Assembly (NCBI GenBank): GCA_023374025.1
Contig: SIJG01000099.1
Location: 350,906-414,905, forward strand
Source of the DNA: Heterodera schachtii
Lineage: Eukaryota > Nematoda > Chromadorea > Rhabditida > Heteroderidae
Reading direction: 5' to 3'
DNA length: 64,000 nucleotides
Within the stretch, counting starts at the first letter, position 1. Every line of letters begins with the position of its first letter. This document shows positions 21,834 to 32,213 of the stretch, one piece after another. The translations under genes were made by a program, and so were the position numbers. A model generated the notes under the pieces. The model had not been told where the DNA came from. It saw only the letters and a program-made list of their open reading frames with translations, and ran no database searches.

Positions 21834-22110
21834 CCGTTGTCCGTGACGGGATTAGCTCATAGAAGTGCTTAGTGATAGTCGTCCGAGGCTGCACTAACAC
21901 AATTAGGGGAACAATAGAAGGTCAAGTGTCTTGCTGTCCGTGGTAGCACTTGACTTTAGGATTGGGGGAAGGGGTGAAGCGCGCACAAGCACTCATTAGG
22001 GCACAACTCAAGTCGTCCGAGGCTAGAGTTGTACCACACAAACACATAACTGTCCGAGGTTGGTGTTTGTGAATTCGGCACCCACCAAAGGTCGTCCGAG
22101 GCCTAGGTAC
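21834..22110 (+). ncRNA. Array of leader hairpins displaying GTCCGA loops
   Basis: Between the LTR and gag there are five or six stem-loops with the same apex. Inner 4-bp stems enclose a six-base loop GTCCGA (or GTCCGT): AGTC/GGCT at 21,877-21,890, TGCT/GGTA at 21,932-21,945, AGTC/GGCT at 22,011-22,024, AACT/GGTT at 22,048-22,061, GGTC/GGCC at 22,090-22,103. The outer stems are unrelated in sequence but fully paired: TTAGTG/CACTAA, GTCAAGTG/CACTTGAC, ACAACTC/GAGTTGT, CACAAACAC/GTGTTTGTG. CCGT/ACGG around TGTCCGTG at 21,834-21,849 is a simpler sixth. A role as packaging or Gag-binding signal is inferred from position. Confidence 0.75.
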
Positions 22111-22205
22111 TGTCGAAAGGGAATCAAATCCGGACTGATCCTGACGGCTCCCGAAACACAAAACAACATACGCACACACGCACAAACACGCACAAACTTG
22201 CCACA

Positions 22206-23648
22206 ATGTCTGGGCCAATACAAAAAGGGATCATCAATGCACTGAAAGCCCTCGACAATGCCAAAAGCGCCACCTCACTCCTTCTACACCCCGATCCTGA
22301 CCTATCAAACTGGGAAAATGCCGTCAACTTGGAGGCTCAATTTGACCGCGTCGTCAAGGAAATTCGCTCGATGGAAATGCAGATGGACAGTCTACGAGAT
22401 TCATCCAACGCCTGGATCGAACTTCTCGCCCGACTGATCGGAGACGACAAAGACAACGGCGAAAAAGAATACGTCAAATTCGACAAGAATGAGAAAATCG
22501 CCGAGCGATACGACGCAGCAACAACCAAACTTCGGGATTTGCGAGATCTCGAAGCAACGCTCAGTGCCGCAGCCAAACTGCACAAAGGCAGAGCCGACCG
22601 AGAAGCAAAAGCGGATCAATTGGCTAATCCGCAGCAACAAGCGCCCATGGCACCAGCAATGGCAGCGCCAATGGCGGCACCGACATTCACGGCACCGCTC
22701 TACCAATTCCAGCCAATTCAGCTGGACAAATTCTTCGGCCAAAAGCGAAAATGGCCCGAATTCTACGAGTCATTCAAATCAGCAATCGGCAGCCAATCAA
22801 TCAGCAAAGCGCAGAAGCTGAACTTGCTCCGCAATCTGCTGGGCGGAGAAGCACGAGAACTCATAGCCGGCTTCCGGCTGGAAGACGCAAACTACGAGAC
22901 GGTCCTTCAGCTGCTAAAGGACACGTACGGAGCCCCGGAGGAACACATCAGAAATCTTCACTTTGAATTGGCTAACCTCAAACAGTGCCGAAACCTCCGC
23001 GAGACCAAAGATTTTCTGCTTCAGCTCGAGCGGCTCACAAGGGAGCTGAACAATGCCGGAGAGGACATCGAAGGTCCTCAAGTGTTCCTCATGCTGGAAA
23101 AGAAGCTGACGCCAGCATTCCTGCGAAATATCCTCAACAAAAAAGGAGAGGATCCGGCAAATTGGACGACAACCAAATTTCGGGACGTGCTAAACGAAGC
23201 CGTACGAAAAGAAGTCCAAATCCAAGAAGTGATGGGCGAGTACGGACACCACCATCAATCACTCGATCGGCCAGCAAGGCCAGCGACTCAAGCACAAGCA
23301 CCGCGAACACGCAATTTCGCAGCAAATTTCCGGAACCGCAACGCAACTCCCGCCATTCGGGAACGCACTTTCATGTCCTCAACAATTGAGGAGGTTCATA
23401 AGCGAATGAACCACAACAGGCCGCAACAGCGGAAGTCCCAACCGAGGGGACTAAGGCCAATTCAAGCGCCTTCTACTGTGCCAATCCGGAATGGCACCGC
23501 AATTCAAGCCGGACTGAGGAAGCCACCCTCACCGTGCCTTTTCTGCAATGGAAATCACTGGAACGAAGAATGCCAGAGATACAACACCGTACAGCAACGG
23601 TCAGCCTTTGTTCGAGACAAAGGCTTGTGCTTCAAGTGCTTGAAGTGA
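22206..23648 (+). CDS. gag: BEL Gag, ended by an in-frame TGA within a zinc knuckle
   Basis: 480 residues from ATG 22,206. The central part (about residues 155-320, LDKFFGQKRKWPEFYESFK, LLRNLLGGEARELI) is the DUF1759 capsid-like region of BEL/Pao Gag. An N-terminal coiled-coil-like region precedes it. The C-terminus has a knuckle C-LF-C-x3-H-x4-C and the start of a second, CFKC, where TGA (23,646-23,648) intervenes. The same frame continues past the stop through the rest of this knuckle and a third ([13 protein letters not shown]) into pol. Gag would coat the element RNA in cytoplasmic particles. The stop is either a disabling mutation or a recoded codon; its position inside a knuckle argues for mutation. 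Confidence 0.9.
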   Translation: MSGPIQKGIINALKALDNAKSATSLLLHPDPDLSNWENAVNLEAQFDRVVKEIRSMEMQMDSLRDSSNAWIELLARLIGDDKDNGEKEYVKFDKNEKIAERYDAATTKLRDLRDLEATLSAAAKLHKGRADREAKADQLANPQQQAPMAPAMAAPMAAPTFTAPLYQFQPIQLDKFFGQKRKWPEFYESFKSAIGSQSISKAQKLNLLRNLLGGEARELIAGFRLEDANYETVLQLLKDTYGAPEEHIRNLHFELANLKQCRNLRETKDFLLQLERLTRELNNAGEDIEGPQVFLMLEKKLTPAFLRNILNKKGEDPANWTTTKFRDVLNEAVRKEVQIQEVMGEYGHHHQSLDRPARPATQAQAPRTRNFAANFRNRNATPAIRERTFMSSTIEEVHKRMNHNRPQQRKSQPRGLRPIQAPSTVPIRNGTAIQAGLRKPPSPCLFCNGNHWNEECQRYNTVQQRSAFVRDKGLCFKCLK

Positions 23649-25775
23649 AACCATCGGGCCAGCGAGTGCCCAAGGCCAATCAAATGCTACAAATGCAGAC
23701 AGCTGCACCCGGCCATACTCTGCCAAGAAGGCATCAATGCCACAACACAATCACAACAAGCAGCAGCCGTAACGGAACGGCACCCAAAACAGGATGAGCA
23801 GAAATCCACAAATTCAACGGCACAATCAATGAGCAACGCCGTTCAAAGCAGTGACACCCGAGCTCTGCTAATGACAACAATGGCCACAATTTTCAACCCG
23901 TCGAGGCCATGCCGTAGCATGATGGCAACCGTCTTCATTGACCCGGGAAGCCACCGGTCATTCATCTCAAACACGGCAGCCAAACAGCTCGAACTGACCG
24001 TGCTCAGAACGGAAGAATGCTTCCTTACAAGCTTCGGTGAACGCGAACCGAAGCGTTACGTCAGCGACCGAGTCGCAATCGGCTTTTTGTGTCCCAACGG
24101 GGACCGACTCATTTTCAACTTGAACGCACTCAAGTTTCTGCTCAACAATTTGCCTGTCCTCCAACTGAACACATTGGACAAGCAGCAGCTTCAACAGAAG
24201 AAGCTTTTTCCGCCGCATGAGTCACGACAACCGGACGTCATGCTCGGAATGGATGTCTGGCATGACTTGCACGTTCAGCCAATTGAACGATTGCCGAGCG
24301 GATTCACGATTTGCCAGTCGAAAATTGGTAAAATCATCAGCGGCACTGGACGGATTGAACTCAGTCAACCGTCAAATGTGACATTCGTCCTCACGGTCAC
24401 AGACGAAAATGTCTTCACAACGGAAGAAGACTTGAAGGCCAATGAAGAACTGAACAAATTCTACGGACTCAACATCATTGGCATGGACGACTCTTCAACG
24501 CCAATTGACCGTGATGAAGTGATGAAAAATTTCAAGGAAAACTTGTCGTTCGTCAGCAACAAATACCAAATCGCGTTACCATGGAACGACAGAGTGGCAC
24601 AATTGCCAACGAATTACCATCAAGCAAAGGCAAGGCTCATAAGCCTCATCCGAAAGCTTCGGACAATTAACTTGGTGGACGAATACCAAGCAATTCTGGA
24701 TGAACAACAGCAGAATTCCATCATCGAATTGGTCGATTCTGATCATTCTTGTGGTCCAGTCCACTACCTGCCACACAGGGCAGTAATCCGAACCGACAAA
24801 TCCACGACCAAAATCCGCATCATGATGGATGCCTCCGCAAAACCCAAATCCACTCCGTCGGCACCATCACTCAACGAATGCCTGCACACAGGCCCGCTAC
24901 TTTTGAAGGACCTGACCGGCATTCTCCTTCGGTTCAGACGCATGGAAAAGGTCATCCTTGCCGACATTGAGAAAGCATTCCTGCAATTGGGCGTCAGAGA
25001 ACAGGACCGCGATGCCACACGATTCCTTTGGCTTGCCAAACCAAAGGAAGCAAATCTCGAACAGCTGAAACGAGAAGACTTCCGCGTTTTCCGATTCTGC
25101 CGAGTCAGTTTCGGATTGACCGTGTCGCCATTTCTGCTCAATGCCACAATCAGGGAGCACATTGCACTTTACGACACGGATGTTGCACAACGCATCAGTG
25201 ACAATCTGTATGTGGACAACATCATGATGGAAGTCAAACCAAGTGAAAGCATCACTCAACTCGTCACAGAAGCAAAAATCATTTTTGAATCAGCCGGAAT
25301 GCGGATCCGCGAATTCTTCGGAAGTCACATTGACGAGCTCAAAGAGCTTGACTCATCCGAATTGGCCAAGGACCTGGAAAACACAAAGGTGTTAGGCATC
25401 GAATGGAAGCCACGACATGACCAGCTGATCTTCAAAATGCCAATCTTCAGCAGTCCAACCACAAAACGGAAGATCCTGTCACACATCGCAAAAGTGTATG
25501 ACCCACTTGGACTTATTTCACCGGCACTGTTGCCCGCCAAGCATTTTTTGCAAATCGTCCAAAATTTGAATTTCAAATGGGACGATCCGCTTCCGGAAAA
25601 GATGGCACTTGACTGGATCAATCTAATGCACGCGTGGGACGGATTTGGCTTCAACTTCAGGGTGGAATTCCCTCGTCACATTGCGACAAGTCCCAGTGAG
25701 GAATTTCACTGCTTCTGCGATGCCAGCAAATCGGGACTCGGCGTCGCGCTTTACCAGCTCGCAGACACTTCCTAA
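23649..25775 (+). CDS. pol: BEL Pol part 1: protease, reverse transcriptase, start of RNase H
   Basis: This frame is continuous with gag after the TGA; the first ATG is at 23,829. From that ATG, the aspartic protease signature lies at residues 36-42 and reads FIDPGSH, with Pro where Ser/Thr is usual. Reverse transcriptase follows (residues about 290-520): [30 protein letters not shown] and LYVDNIMME, where the last catalytic position is Asn rather than Asp. The Peptidase_A17/Pao linker precedes RNase H, which starts [13 protein letters not shown] (about residues 624-636). The frame then stops at TAA 25,773-25,775 after ALYQLADTS. The same frame resumes immediately in the next entry. Confidence 0.9.
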   Translation, partial: NHRASECPRPIKCYKCRQLHPAILCQEGINATTQSQQAAAVTERHPKQDEQKSTNSTAQSMSNAVQSSDTRALLMTTMATIFNPSRPCRSMMATVFIDPGSHRSFISNTAAKQLELTVLRTEECFLTSFGEREPKRYVSDRVAIGFLCPNGDRLIFNLNALKFLLNNLPVLQLNTLDKQQLQQKKLFPPHESRQPDVMLGMDVWHDLHVQPIERLPSGFTICQSKIGKIISGTGRIELSQPSNVTFVLTVTDENVFTTEEDLKANEELNKFYGLNIIGMDDSSTPIDRDEVMKNFKENLSFVSNKYQIALPWNDRVAQLPTNYHQAKARLISLIRKLRTINLVDEYQAILDEQQQNSIIELVDSDHSCGPVHYLPHRAVIRTDKSTTKIRIMMDASAKPKSTPSAPSLNECLHTGPLLLKDLTGILLRFRRMEKVILADIEKAFLQLGVREQDRDATRFLWLAKPKEANLEQLKREDFRVFRFCRVSFGLTVSPFLLNATIREHIALYDTDVAQRISDNLYVDNIMMEVKPSESITQLVTEAKIIFESAGMRIREFFGSHIDELKELDSSELAKDLENTKVLGIEWKPRHDQLIFKMPIFSSPTTKRKILSHIAKVYDPLGLISPALLPAKHFLQIVQNLNFKWDDPLPEKMALDWINLMHAWDGFGFNFRVEFPRHIATSPSEEFHCFCDASKSGLGVALYQLADTS

Positions 25776-28700
25776 GGAAAAAAGGAAAGCAACTTGATTT
25801 TTGGCAAAAGCCATGTCAAACCACTCAAAGTGGCCGACCACGATTCAACAATTCCAAAATTGGAACTCCAAGCGTTAACTTTGGGAGTCAAAGTGACCAA
25901 GTTCGTCCAAACTCAACTCAACTTCAACGACCAACAAGTCGTACTTTGGACAGACAGCCAATGTTCAATCGAAAGGCTCAAAGAGGAACGGAAATACGAC
26001 AGATTCGTCAGTAATCGGCTGAAGAAAATCAGAGAAGCACGCTTCAAAGTCATGCACATCCGAACGGATGAAAATCCGGCAGACATCGCTTCACGTGGAA
26101 CAGACCCACAGAGTCTCCAATCGTCATTGCTTTGGCGATTTGGCCCAACGTGGCTAACCAAAGTTAGCCAATGGCCGGAATCAAACGTCACTTACAACCC
26201 CGGCGAAGAAATAAGGGAAGTAACGGAACCTCCCATTGTCGAATGGAGTAATGCCGTACAACAGCGCGAAGAATTCGTTCCTGCAATCCAATTTGAGCGC
26301 TTCTCAAATTGGAATCGTCTCAGAGCAACCGCTGCTTACGTCATCCGCTTCGCGGTGACCATGCTTCAAAAGAGACAAAACCCAGAACCAACGAGCAGTC
26401 CGCTTCTCACACATGGGCACCAATCGGAAAAAGGGCCATTAACGGCAAACGAATTGGAAATAGCCGACGAATGGATGCTGATCGAAACACAACTGCAACA
26501 TTGGCCCTCGGAATCAGTCATCAATAACTTGAAGCTTTTCAAGTCTAAGCCTCTGGAAACATTGAAATGCCAAGGACGGCTAGGAAATGCCAACCTTCCC
26601 ATCCAAAGCAAAAATCCGATATTTTTGCCTGCCGAAGCGTGGACAACCAAACTCATCATTGTCCACTACGATCGGATTCACAAGCATTGTGGACCGAGGA
26701 TTCTTCTATCCAAAATCCGCGAGAAATTTTGGATTCCACGAGGCAGACAAACGGTCCAAAATGCCCTCTACTCAAGCCGTATTGGGTGCCTGGAATGCAA
26801 AAGGGAGAAGCTGAAGCCATACTCTTATCCCGAAGCCCCTAATCTGCCAAAAGAGCGAGTCAACGAGACACGACCCTTCAACAATACCGGCATTGACTAC
26901 TTTGGTCCACTAAAAGTGAAGAGAGGTCCCGAAACTGTGAAAGTGTATGTTGCACTTTTCACCTGCCTCGTCATCCGAGCAATTCATCTGGAAGTGGCAG
27001 ATGACTATTCTGCCGAAGCCTTTCTCCGCGTGTTCCGGAGATTTGCCGCCCGACGCGGCGTACCAAGAGTCATCCTGTCCGATCAAGGGACAAATTTCAT
27101 CGCTGGAGCCAAGGTCATCAAGGAAAATTGGACTACGGACTTACTCACACTCGAAGTGCAAGAACAGCTGGCTCATCAAGGAATCACATGGAATTTCAAC
27201 ACAGCCCATGCACCATGGAAAGGTGGCAGTTGGGAACGACTGATCGGCATTACCAAAAATGCCTTGAGGAGAAGCATTGGACGCAGACTTCTCACATTCG
27301 ACGAATTCGGCACACTCGTCGTTGAAATCGAAGCAATTGTGAACCATCGTCCGCTGACTTTTGAGTCAGACCGCGAACCAGACCCGGTACTCAGACCGGT
27401 CAATTTTCTGATCCCGTACGGATCAACGGAAACGAATTTTCCGTCAATGGCAACGGACCCAGAAGATCCAGAATACACGCCGAACCCCAACAAGCTGAAA
27501 ACGATGCTTCAGAAGGCAGATTCGAGACTGAATAGCTTCTGGGAAATTTGGAGATCCGAATATCTCCTTTCACTGCGTGAACGTGCAAACCAACGGTTGA
27601 ACAACGAACAGCAAACTCCTAACGAAGGAGACATTGTGCTTGTTGAAGAAGAAGCAAATCCGCGATCAGTCTGGAGCTTGGCCCGGGTCCTTAAAGTCCA
27701 AATAGGACGGGATAACAAATCCCGTTCTGCCCTGATTTCCCACAATGGGAAAGAAAAATGGAGAGCTGTCAATCAGCTCTACAGTCTGGAAATTCAACCC
27801 GAATTTCCAGAAACACACTTCACCACCTTCGTCATGAGCAACTTGGACAAAGACATCGACAGCGTCTCTCTCGCCGGCAGCGAGGATGAAATGCCGCAGC
27901 CGAAAAACAAATTCCGCATTCCGAAACGCAAACGGGCATTTCTTCGGCCAATCCCGCAACAGCATAGCCCTCTTCAAGGACCACGTCGCAAAAGAAGGGA
28001 GTTACAAGACTCCGGATTACGCAAGCTTTTTTGCGCAATCTCAGAGCAAGAAGGAGGAAGCAAGGCTACAACGGAGGCCATCAACGAAAGCCGCGCCGTG
28101 GAAAAGGCGCCGCAACCGGTCCAGACGGAATTCAATCAAAAAATGGCGAAGAAACAGAGGGAGAAGGCACGGACAAAGACATCGGATCGATTGAAGCAAA
28201 AGCTCGCCGACTTGCCAAGGGCATCTGCACAAACGGAAGCGGAAAAAGAGGAGCAACAGAAGGAGAGAGAAATCCACGATCAGCAACGAGCTGAAAGGCG
28301 AAATGAAGCGGAAGAAGCATTCAAAAAACCATCACGCAAAGAAAGAGAAGAAGCCCGATCATTTTGGAGTGCGAAGAAGGCCGAATCAATGAAAGAAAAA
28401 ACAAAAGGCCGACCAATCGAGGACATGCCAAAAAACAACGAAGTTCTACTCGCGTACTGTCAACGGATTTACGGCAATGACAATTGGCAGTTTCTCTGGA
28501 AAAATGGACGCACTTCCAGGGAGCTTCATCAGCTCGAAACGCAAGGATGGACACTTCATGACCAGAAAGGACAGATGGTCGAACCATCCGAATTCCTTGG
28601 TGGTACTCGGCCATCAATGAATGTCCGATTTAAAGAGGGCCACTACACCAATCTGACGCCGGATGAGATGGTCTTCCATGGCCCACCGATCATTGAAAGC

Positions 28701-29624
28701 GAGCCCGAACCAGAAATTATCGTCATCGAAGACTCAGAAGAAAATGAGCGGCGAACTCAAAGAGCCGGACACACGCCACCACCTTTATACGTCCCGGAAG
28801 ACGTATTTCGTCTCGAAGTATACCAACGAAGCACGTCAAAGGCACCGCAACACTTGGATTACAACATCCTAAATGAATGCGCAGGAAGTGACCACGAAAC
28901 ATGCGCAAAATGCACCTACCAGCAAATTGCTTCAAAGCGGAAGCTAATGATCAATGGTTATGAGAAATGCGCCGCGCCAACTCTGTTAATTGCGATGCTC
29001 CATGATTGTGTCCAGCGCTTCATTAACTTGCGAAACGAAGCGCTAATTCTCCACGAAGAATACGTCATGCCAACGGAAACTTCACAGACACAGCTCGCCG
29101 AGAAATTTTGGAATGAACAAATCGTCGGAAAACGAAGGCAGTTGACCAAATTGGCTCCATTGACCGATTTGTTGAAGATTTGGGCTACAAGTTGCGACAA
29201 ATTCGCATTGTTCATGCAACAAAAACAATTTGAGCCAATCAAATTCAAGCCAATTCAATTCGAAAGCACCAATCCAACAGAATTTGAAAATTGGCTTCAA
29301 AAGACCAACGAATTCGTCGCCCAGGCAGCAACACGAGTTAAAGCAGCTGCGGCAAACCAACCATTCAACAACAAAGAAGTGATTTGTGTTGGAGATTTGA
29401 CAGCAGAAGAATTAGCCAACGCATCACGTTCACAATGGTTCACCCATTACGTAAAAGACCAACTCCATTTGGCACCGGGTCCTGATGTGGAGCATATCAT
29501 TTTCTCCTACTTGGCAAATGAAGAAGAGATTGCCAGCAGTATCAAGCCATACATCCGTCTCTTGGCCAAATCTGACATTGAGCTACGATTGTTCTTGCCA
29601 AAACGGACCACAAATCATGGCTAA
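25776..29624 (+). CDS. pol: BEL Pol part 2: rest of RNase H, integrase, long unknown C-terminal tail
   Basis: In the same frame as part 1 but after a TAA stop; there is no natural ATG at the start. Residue numbers count from codon 25,794. RNase H continues (STIPKLELQALTLGV, LWTDSQ). Integrase follows: H-x4-H and C-x2-C (HYDRIHKH, GCLECKR), then catalytic D368 (NTGIDYFGPL), D430 (LSDQGTNF) and E481 (WKGGSWERLI), then a DUF5641-like end (GDIVLVEEE...SVWSLARV). The remaining roughly 600 residues are unusual: a Lys/Glu-rich, probably coiled-coil region (about 740-880) followed by a folded-looking segment that I do not recognise. It integrates element DNA, if expressed. Confidence 0.88.
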   Translation, partial: GKKESNLIFGKSHVKPLKVADHDSTIPKLELQALTLGVKVTKFVQTQLNFNDQQVVLWTDSQCSIERLKEERKYDRFVSNRLKKIREARFKVMHIRTDENPADIASRGTDPQSLQSSLLWRFGPTWLTKVSQWPESNVTYNPGEEIREVTEPPIVEWSNAVQQREEFVPAIQFERFSNWNRLRATAAYVIRFAVTMLQKRQNPEPTSSPLLTHGHQSEKGPLTANELEIADEWMLIETQLQHWPSESVINNLKLFKSKPLETLKCQGRLGNANLPIQSKNPIFLPAEAWTTKLIIVHYDRIHKHCGPRILLSKIREKFWIPRGRQTVQNALYSSRIGCLECKREKLKPYSYPEAPNLPKERVNETRPFNNTGIDYFGPLKVKRGPETVKVYVALFTCLVIRAIHLEVADDYSAEAFLRVFRRFAARRGVPRVILSDQGTNFIAGAKVIKENWTTDLLTLEVQEQLAHQGITWNFNTAHAPWKGGSWERLIGITKNALRRSIGRRLLTFDEFGTLVVEIEAIVNHRPLTFESDREPDPVLRPVNFLIPYGSTETNFPSMATDPEDPEYTPNPNKLKTMLQKADSRLNSFWEIWRSEYLLSLRERANQRLNNEQQTPNEGDIVLVEEEANPRSVWSLARVLKVQIGRDNKSRSALISHNGKEKWRAVNQLYSLEIQPEFPETHFTTFVMSNLDKDIDSVSLAGSEDEMPQPKNKFRIPKRKRAFLRPIPQQHSPLQGPRRKRRELQDSGLRKLFCAISEQEGGSKATTEAINESRAVEKAPQPVQTEFNQKMAKKQREKARTKTSDRLKQKLADLPRASAQTEAEKEEQQKEREIHDQQRAERRNEAEEAFKKPSRKEREEARSFWSAKKAESMKEKTKGRPIEDMPKNNEVLLAYCQRIYGNDNWQFLWKNGRTSRELHQLETQGWTLHDQKGQMVEPSEFLGGTRPSMNVRFKEGHYTNLTPDEMVFHGPPIIESEPEPEIIVIEDSEENERRTQRAGHTPPPLYVPEDVFRLEVYQRSTSKAPQHLDYNILNECAGSDHETCAKCTYQQIASKRKLMINGYEKCAAPTLLIAMLHDCVQRFINLRNEALILHEEYVMPTETSQTQLAEKFWNEQIVGKRRQLTKLAPLTDLLKIWATSCDKFALFMQQKQFEPIKFKPIQFESTNPTEFENWLQKTNEFVAQAATRVKAAAANQPFNNKEVICVGDLTAEELANASRSQWFTHYVKDQLHLAPGPDVEHIIFSYLANEEEIASSIKPYIRLLAKSDIELRLFLPKRTTNHG

Positions 29625-29749
29625 AAAACAAGACAGAATGCCACCAACTGGCTAAAGCAGCGAATGCCGGATTCTGCGTCTACCACCGACGTACGGGAGA
29701 AGCAAAACAGCTCACTAATGAAATCCTGGCACGGCGAGAAGAGGAAGAT

Positions 29750-32188
29750 ATGGACATTGACCCTCCTCCATCCACCTCAATGGCATCGACAGGTCGCGCA
29801 ACCGCAAAAAACACACTCAACATGCTAATGATTGTAAGCATGTTCGGCTTGTTATGGCTTCAACCAACGGCAGCAGCACCGTTGCGAATTCATCGTGCTT
29901 CGTTGAGCCAAAATGCGCAAAGGTTCCTCCAAATGGTATCTGCCCATTACAGCACACTCACAACTGCACCGCCATCTGAATCGACAATCACATTGAGTAC
30001 CGCATTCTCACCAGAAACTTCGTCGTGGCACAGTACAATAACTCAAACTGAAACAATGCTCAGCACAAGTCCATGGACAACGACAACATGGACACCGATG
30101 ACGACCACCAAACAAAGATGGACTCCAACGATGTCAACCAGTACATCAACTCGGACAACAAAACGATCCCGAATCCAATACGTCACGAAAGCTAGAAGCC
30201 AACAAACAGACGCAACGACACCTGGCACAATCAAGTCGGCAAAATCAGCGAAAAGAGACCTGGGAACGAACCGTGATGGCGCGAACGTTTTCTGGTGTTC
30301 GGATAGAGGCAGCACAATTTGGGAGCTCAAAGGCCCCGAGAGTTCACCTTTTTGCCGTCCCCCGCCATCACTCACTGCTCAATGGCACAACCTGGCAATT
30401 GAGCTCTTCACAAAAATCATCAAGCCAGAGCAGATCACATTCGCATGGCACTGTTCCGTCAAGCGCACCACGGAACGCTACTACACTAACCTTTTAGCCG
30501 ATAAGTTCGTCACCATCGAGAAGGAGTTTCCACCGGTCAACAAGCGGATCTGCAAACAAATGGCCATTCACCAGGAATGTCCATTTGCCAAATCTGAAAT
30601 GACGAACCACGAAGGACAGCTGTGGGCAACGAACGACGAGTTGGAAGTCAACTTCCCTGGACCAATAGCTGGACTTTTCAAAGGAGAACAAATCAGCACG
30701 ACAACCAACTGTTTTGCTCAACCAGCAACTCTATTCGTCAAACGGCACAATTTGCAGATGTTCTCGCCGGTCCATCAAGTTCAAAACTGCCAATACGCCA
30801 ACGAATTTTGCCAATTGCCCGATAACACAACGTTGATTTGGAAATCAACATGTAATGGCAACGAATGCAAAACGTGCGACTACGAGAAGACGGAAATCAT
30901 CAACGGAAAATTCACTGCGGCCTACGGCGAATCAATGGCAACTTGGATCTCCGAGGACCACCAAAAAGCATTGACTTTCGTTAAAAATTCGCCAGAATTA
31001 ATCGCCTGCGATGGCACACGCATCGTCATGTCGGAACAGAGTTTCGGAATTGCCAAAGATCAGTACGACGACATTGTCAGTACTACAAGGAGATGGAAAA
31101 GAGGAATTCGGCCCGAGCAACTCGCATCACAACTTTCGGCTTCTCAAGTAGCGACAAGTGTTGCTTTGAACCAGCTCTACATAAGAGAATGCCAACGAAA
31201 TTCGAGAGCCGCGAACCCAACGCTACAAGCCAGGAAACTGTTACGGCAAGCAAACATCCAAGCCCGTTGGATCGGCGAGACGACAATGGAAGTGTTTCCA
31301 TGTGTCAACATTTCGCTACAGGACATCTCATACAGGCCAATGAATGACTGTCGCTTCTACATTCCCGTTACTGTGCATTTTCCCGAACGAGCTATCGCAG
31401 CCTTCTTGGATCCGGAACTTCGCATCATCTCGCTGACAGCTCAACAGGCAAGCTGTAATAGCTACCGGTTCCATCATCTCCAACTGCGAAGCAATCCCAA
31501 CATCTGGTTATGGATCGACACTCGAACTGGCACAGCACGACTAATGCCAAAGGATTACGTCCACGAATTGTACGAAACAACGATCAACCAAACGAACAGC
31601 AATTTAGAACTTCATCCGTTGATCTTCCACGCATGGCAGCTCGACAATGAGTCAGACGTGACGCGCTTCCCGCACATAAACGAATTCATCAACTCGGAGC
31701 GGTTCAAGGACAAGCTGGAACAGCACATTACAGCAAGGACTGAAGCTTTGGGCGCGTTGAAGGGCGGAATAGAAGGATTCACCGTGCGCTGGCTAAAAGG
31801 CCTGATCGACGAAGCAATCACATGGTGGATTCGAGTCGCCTGCCTTTACTCAACCTTCCTCTTGTTGCGCGACATTGTACTCCCATGCATCCTGGCGTAT
31901 TTGCTCAATCCTATCCGAGTAACTCTTCTCAGCCTCGTTGGAGTACGCCAGCAACCAAAATTTCGACCCACCGTTTCAAAACCACTCGGGATCGAAGAGG
32001 GAACGCCGCTGCGTGAAATACCACAAATTACCAAATCACCAGCGAGCAGGACAGGACACCGATCAATGTCACCAATCAAATTGGACATGATCGCCAGAAC
32101 GGCTCGGTATCAACAACCACGGACACAGAGCCATCTCGACCTCACGGAAGACTCGCCCTTTGGAAGGCCAAGACGAAAAGAATTCTGA
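29750..32188 (+). CDS. env: Env-like membrane glycoprotein of the BEL element
   Basis: 812 residues in a different frame from pol, 125 bp after it, so expression probably needs splicing. A hydrophobic signal segment lies at about residues 25-43 (LMIVSMFGLLWLQPTAAA). A Thr/Ser-rich mucin-like stretch follows (about 65-140). Many cysteines lie in the next 300 residues. A dibasic furin-type site (RRWKRG) is at about residue 450. A transmembrane helix is at about 690-720 and a roughly 90-residue cytoplasmic tail follows. The layout resembles viral glycoproteins captured by BEL/Pao elements in nematodes and arthropods; chuvirus/mononegavirus-like origin is only a guess. No stop interrupts it. Confidence 0.8.
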   Translation: MDIDPPPSTSMASTGRATAKNTLNMLMIVSMFGLLWLQPTAAAPLRIHRASLSQNAQRFLQMVSAHYSTLTTAPPSESTITLSTAFSPETSSWHSTITQTETMLSTSPWTTTTWTPMTTTKQRWTPTMSTSTSTRTTKRSRIQYVTKARSQQTDATTPGTIKSAKSAKRDLGTNRDGANVFWCSDRGSTIWELKGPESSPFCRPPPSLTAQWHNLAIELFTKIIKPEQITFAWHCSVKRTTERYYTNLLADKFVTIEKEFPPVNKRICKQMAIHQECPFAKSEMTNHEGQLWATNDELEVNFPGPIAGLFKGEQISTTTNCFAQPATLFVKRHNLQMFSPVHQVQNCQYANEFCQLPDNTTLIWKSTCNGNECKTCDYEKTEIINGKFTAAYGESMATWISEDHQKALTFVKNSPELIACDGTRIVMSEQSFGIAKDQYDDIVSTTRRWKRGIRPEQLASQLSASQVATSVALNQLYIRECQRNSRAANPTLQARKLLRQANIQARWIGETTMEVFPCVNISLQDISYRPMNDCRFYIPVTVHFPERAIAAFLDPELRIISLTAQQASCNSYRFHHLQLRSNPNIWLWIDTRTGTARLMPKDYVHELYETTINQTNSNLELHPLIFHAWQLDNESDVTRFPHINEFINSERFKDKLEQHITARTEALGALKGGIEGFTVRWLKGLIDEAITWWIRVACLYSTFLLLRDIVLPCILAYLLNPIRVTLLSLVGVRQQPKFRPTVSKPLGIEEGTPLREIPQITKSPASRTGHRSMSPIKLDMIARTARYQQPRTQSHLDLTEDSPFGRPRRKEF

Positions 32189-32213
32189 CGGGCCCGATCT
32201 TTCCGCGCCGGAA

